From: Anaerolineales bacterium
GTDB taxonomy: Bacteria; Chloroflexota; Anaerolineae; Anaerolineales; Villigracilaceae
Reading direction: 5' to 3'
DNA: 14,614 nt
Assembly (NCBI GenBank): GCA_016789205.1
Contig: JAEURF010000011.1
Span: 1 to 14,614 of the forward strand
Part shown: positions 13,881 through 14,614 of the stretch, piece after piece
How positions within the stretch are numbered: the first letter of the stretch is position 1
Layout: every line of letters starts with the position of its first letter
Made by a program: the position numbers and the translations under genes
The notes under the pieces: model-generated
What the model saw: the letters and a program-made list of their open reading frames with translations, nothing else
Databases searched by the model: none
Told to the model about the DNA's origin: nothing

Positions 13881-14614
13881 ATGTCTGAACAAAAATTTCG
13901 TAAAGAAAAAGATTCGCTTGGCGAATTAAATGTCCCAGCCGATGCTTTGTATGGTGTCCAAACGCAACGCGCTGTAGAAAATTTTCCTATTAGTGGATTA
14001 AAACCATGGCGCGCATTTATATGGTCTATTGCGGCGGTGAAACGCGCGGCGGCTTTGGTAAATTATGATTTAGGTTTATTCAATGATAGAGAAGTAGATG
14101 GAAAACGCTTCACGGCTAAGGGTCTAGCTGATTCTGTTTCCCAAGCCGCATCTGAAGTGATGGATGGCAAATGGGATTCGCAATTTGTGGTTGAACCGTT
14201 TCAAGCAGGTGCGGGCACAAGCCATAACATGAATGCCAATGAAGTGATTGCAAATCGTGCCACACAAATTTTAGGCGGTGACCTCGGAAAATATTACGTG
14301 CATCCGAATGACCATGTCAACATGGCGCAATCAACCAATGATGTGATTCCAACTTCGATTCGTCTGGGTGCATTATGGCGCGTGGATGAATTATTAACTT
14401 CATTAAAAAATTTGCAAACCGCGTTAGAAAATAAATCAAAAGAATTTAATGATGTCATTAAATCAGGTCGCACTCATTTGCAAGATGCTGTGCCAGTCCG
14501 TTTAGGTCAAGAGTTTGGCGCGTATGCCAAAGCCATTGAAAGAGATATTGAAAGAGTCAAAAGGTCAGCAGAAGGATTACGAAGATTAGGAATTGGCGGA
14601 ACAGCCGTTGGTTC
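13881..14614 (+). CDS. Aspartase/fumarase superfamily lyase, probably aspartate ammonia-lyase (partial, 3' end missing)
   Basis: The first 244 residues are in the window. Family motifs are LYGVQTQRAVENFPISG (23-39), GAGTSHNMNANEVIANRA (110-127), HPNDHVNMAQSTNDVIPT (141-158) and GRTHLQDAVPVRLGQEF (196-212), with Thr198-His199 at the catalytic-dyad position. The C-terminal substrate loop (GSS..P.K.N) lies beyond the edge. Aspartases release ammonia from aspartate to give fumarate, and fumarases hydrate fumarate to malate. The GAGTS, DGKWDSQFVV and HLQDAVPVRLGQEFGAY stretches match what I remember of Bacillus AspB-type aspartases better than FumC, while NDVIPT is fumarase-like. I therefore favour aspartase but cannot exclude fumarase. 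The ATG follows a GGAGAG by 3 bases. It is transcribed divergently from the kinase pair. Confidence 0.8.
   Translation, partial: MSEQKFRKEKDSLGELNVPADALYGVQTQRAVENFPISGLKPWRAFIWSIAAVKRAAALVNYDLGLFNDREVDGKRFTAKGLADSVSQAASEVMDGKWDSQFVVEPFQAGAGTSHNMNANEVIANRATQILGGDLGKYYVHPNDHVNMAQSTNDVIPTSIRLGALWRVDELLTSLKNLQTALENKSKEFNDVIKSGRTHLQDAVPVRLGQEFGAYAKAIERDIERVKRSAEGLRRLGIGGTAVG

Noticed and set aside
1..14614. CRISPR arrays, tRNA or rRNA genes, transposase or integrase genes
   Set aside because: None seen on either strand. The only repeats are the dispersed hairpin units, the GAF duplication and the paralogous kinase cores.

Overview
The window looks like a piece of a bacterial chromosome of moderate GC (roughly 40-45% in most genes by eye). 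I infer a member of the Chloroflexota (Anaerolineae-like). The hints are the ECF transporter ATPase with an LSPTWRK-type signature, the large GAF/PAS histidine kinases and the 7TM-PAS protein. This rests on remembered family resemblance, since no rRNA or other marker gene is present. The layout is a plus-strand block (1-4047), a minus-strand block (4124-13824) and a partial plus-strand gene running off the right edge (13881-14614).

Left block (1-4047, +): the 3' end of an unidentified gene is followed by the pieces of an energy-coupling-factor (ECF) vitamin or micronutrient importer. These are an S component (179-865), a transmembrane T component (977-1756) and two ATPases (1744-2583 and 3241-4047). 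A small gene of unknown function with a -1 frameshift (2583-3241) sits between the ATPases. The genes from the T component onward overlap their neighbours and should be translationally coupled. The S gene is separated from them by a dispersed repeat and a strong hairpin terminator. A perfect 17-bp palindrome overlaps the likely S-gene promoter. The second ATPase lacks a canonical LSGGQ signature, so the importer probably has one normal and one degenerate ATP site. The substrate cannot be read from the sequence.

Convergence point (4021-4125): two head-to-head copies of the same dispersed hairpin repeat fill the gap between the convergent genes. One arm also encodes the last residues of the second ATPase, and the other reaches the stop codon of the gene on the opposite strand. 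A third copy lies at 871-914.

Minus-strand block (read right to left): a 1222-residue membrane sensor histidine kinase with duplicated GAF domains is followed 16 bases later by a soluble paralogous kinase. Then comes a tight four-gene cluster: a conserved protein of unknown function, a MobA-like nucleotidyltransferase, a PAP2-type membrane phosphatase and a PPC (DUF296) domain protein. Last is a 7TM-PAS-PAS protein with no output domain. No response regulator is present.

Right edge: an aspartase/fumarase-superfamily lyase, most like AspB-type aspartate ammonia-lyase, diverges from the large kinase across a 56-base region with overlapping promoter-like hexamers.

The items most worth following up are the repeat that has become part of two gene ends, the frameshifted low-GC gene inside the ECF operon, the asymmetric ECF ATPase pair, the two candidate leaderless starts and the tandem kinase pair with an exact 540-bp internal duplication.
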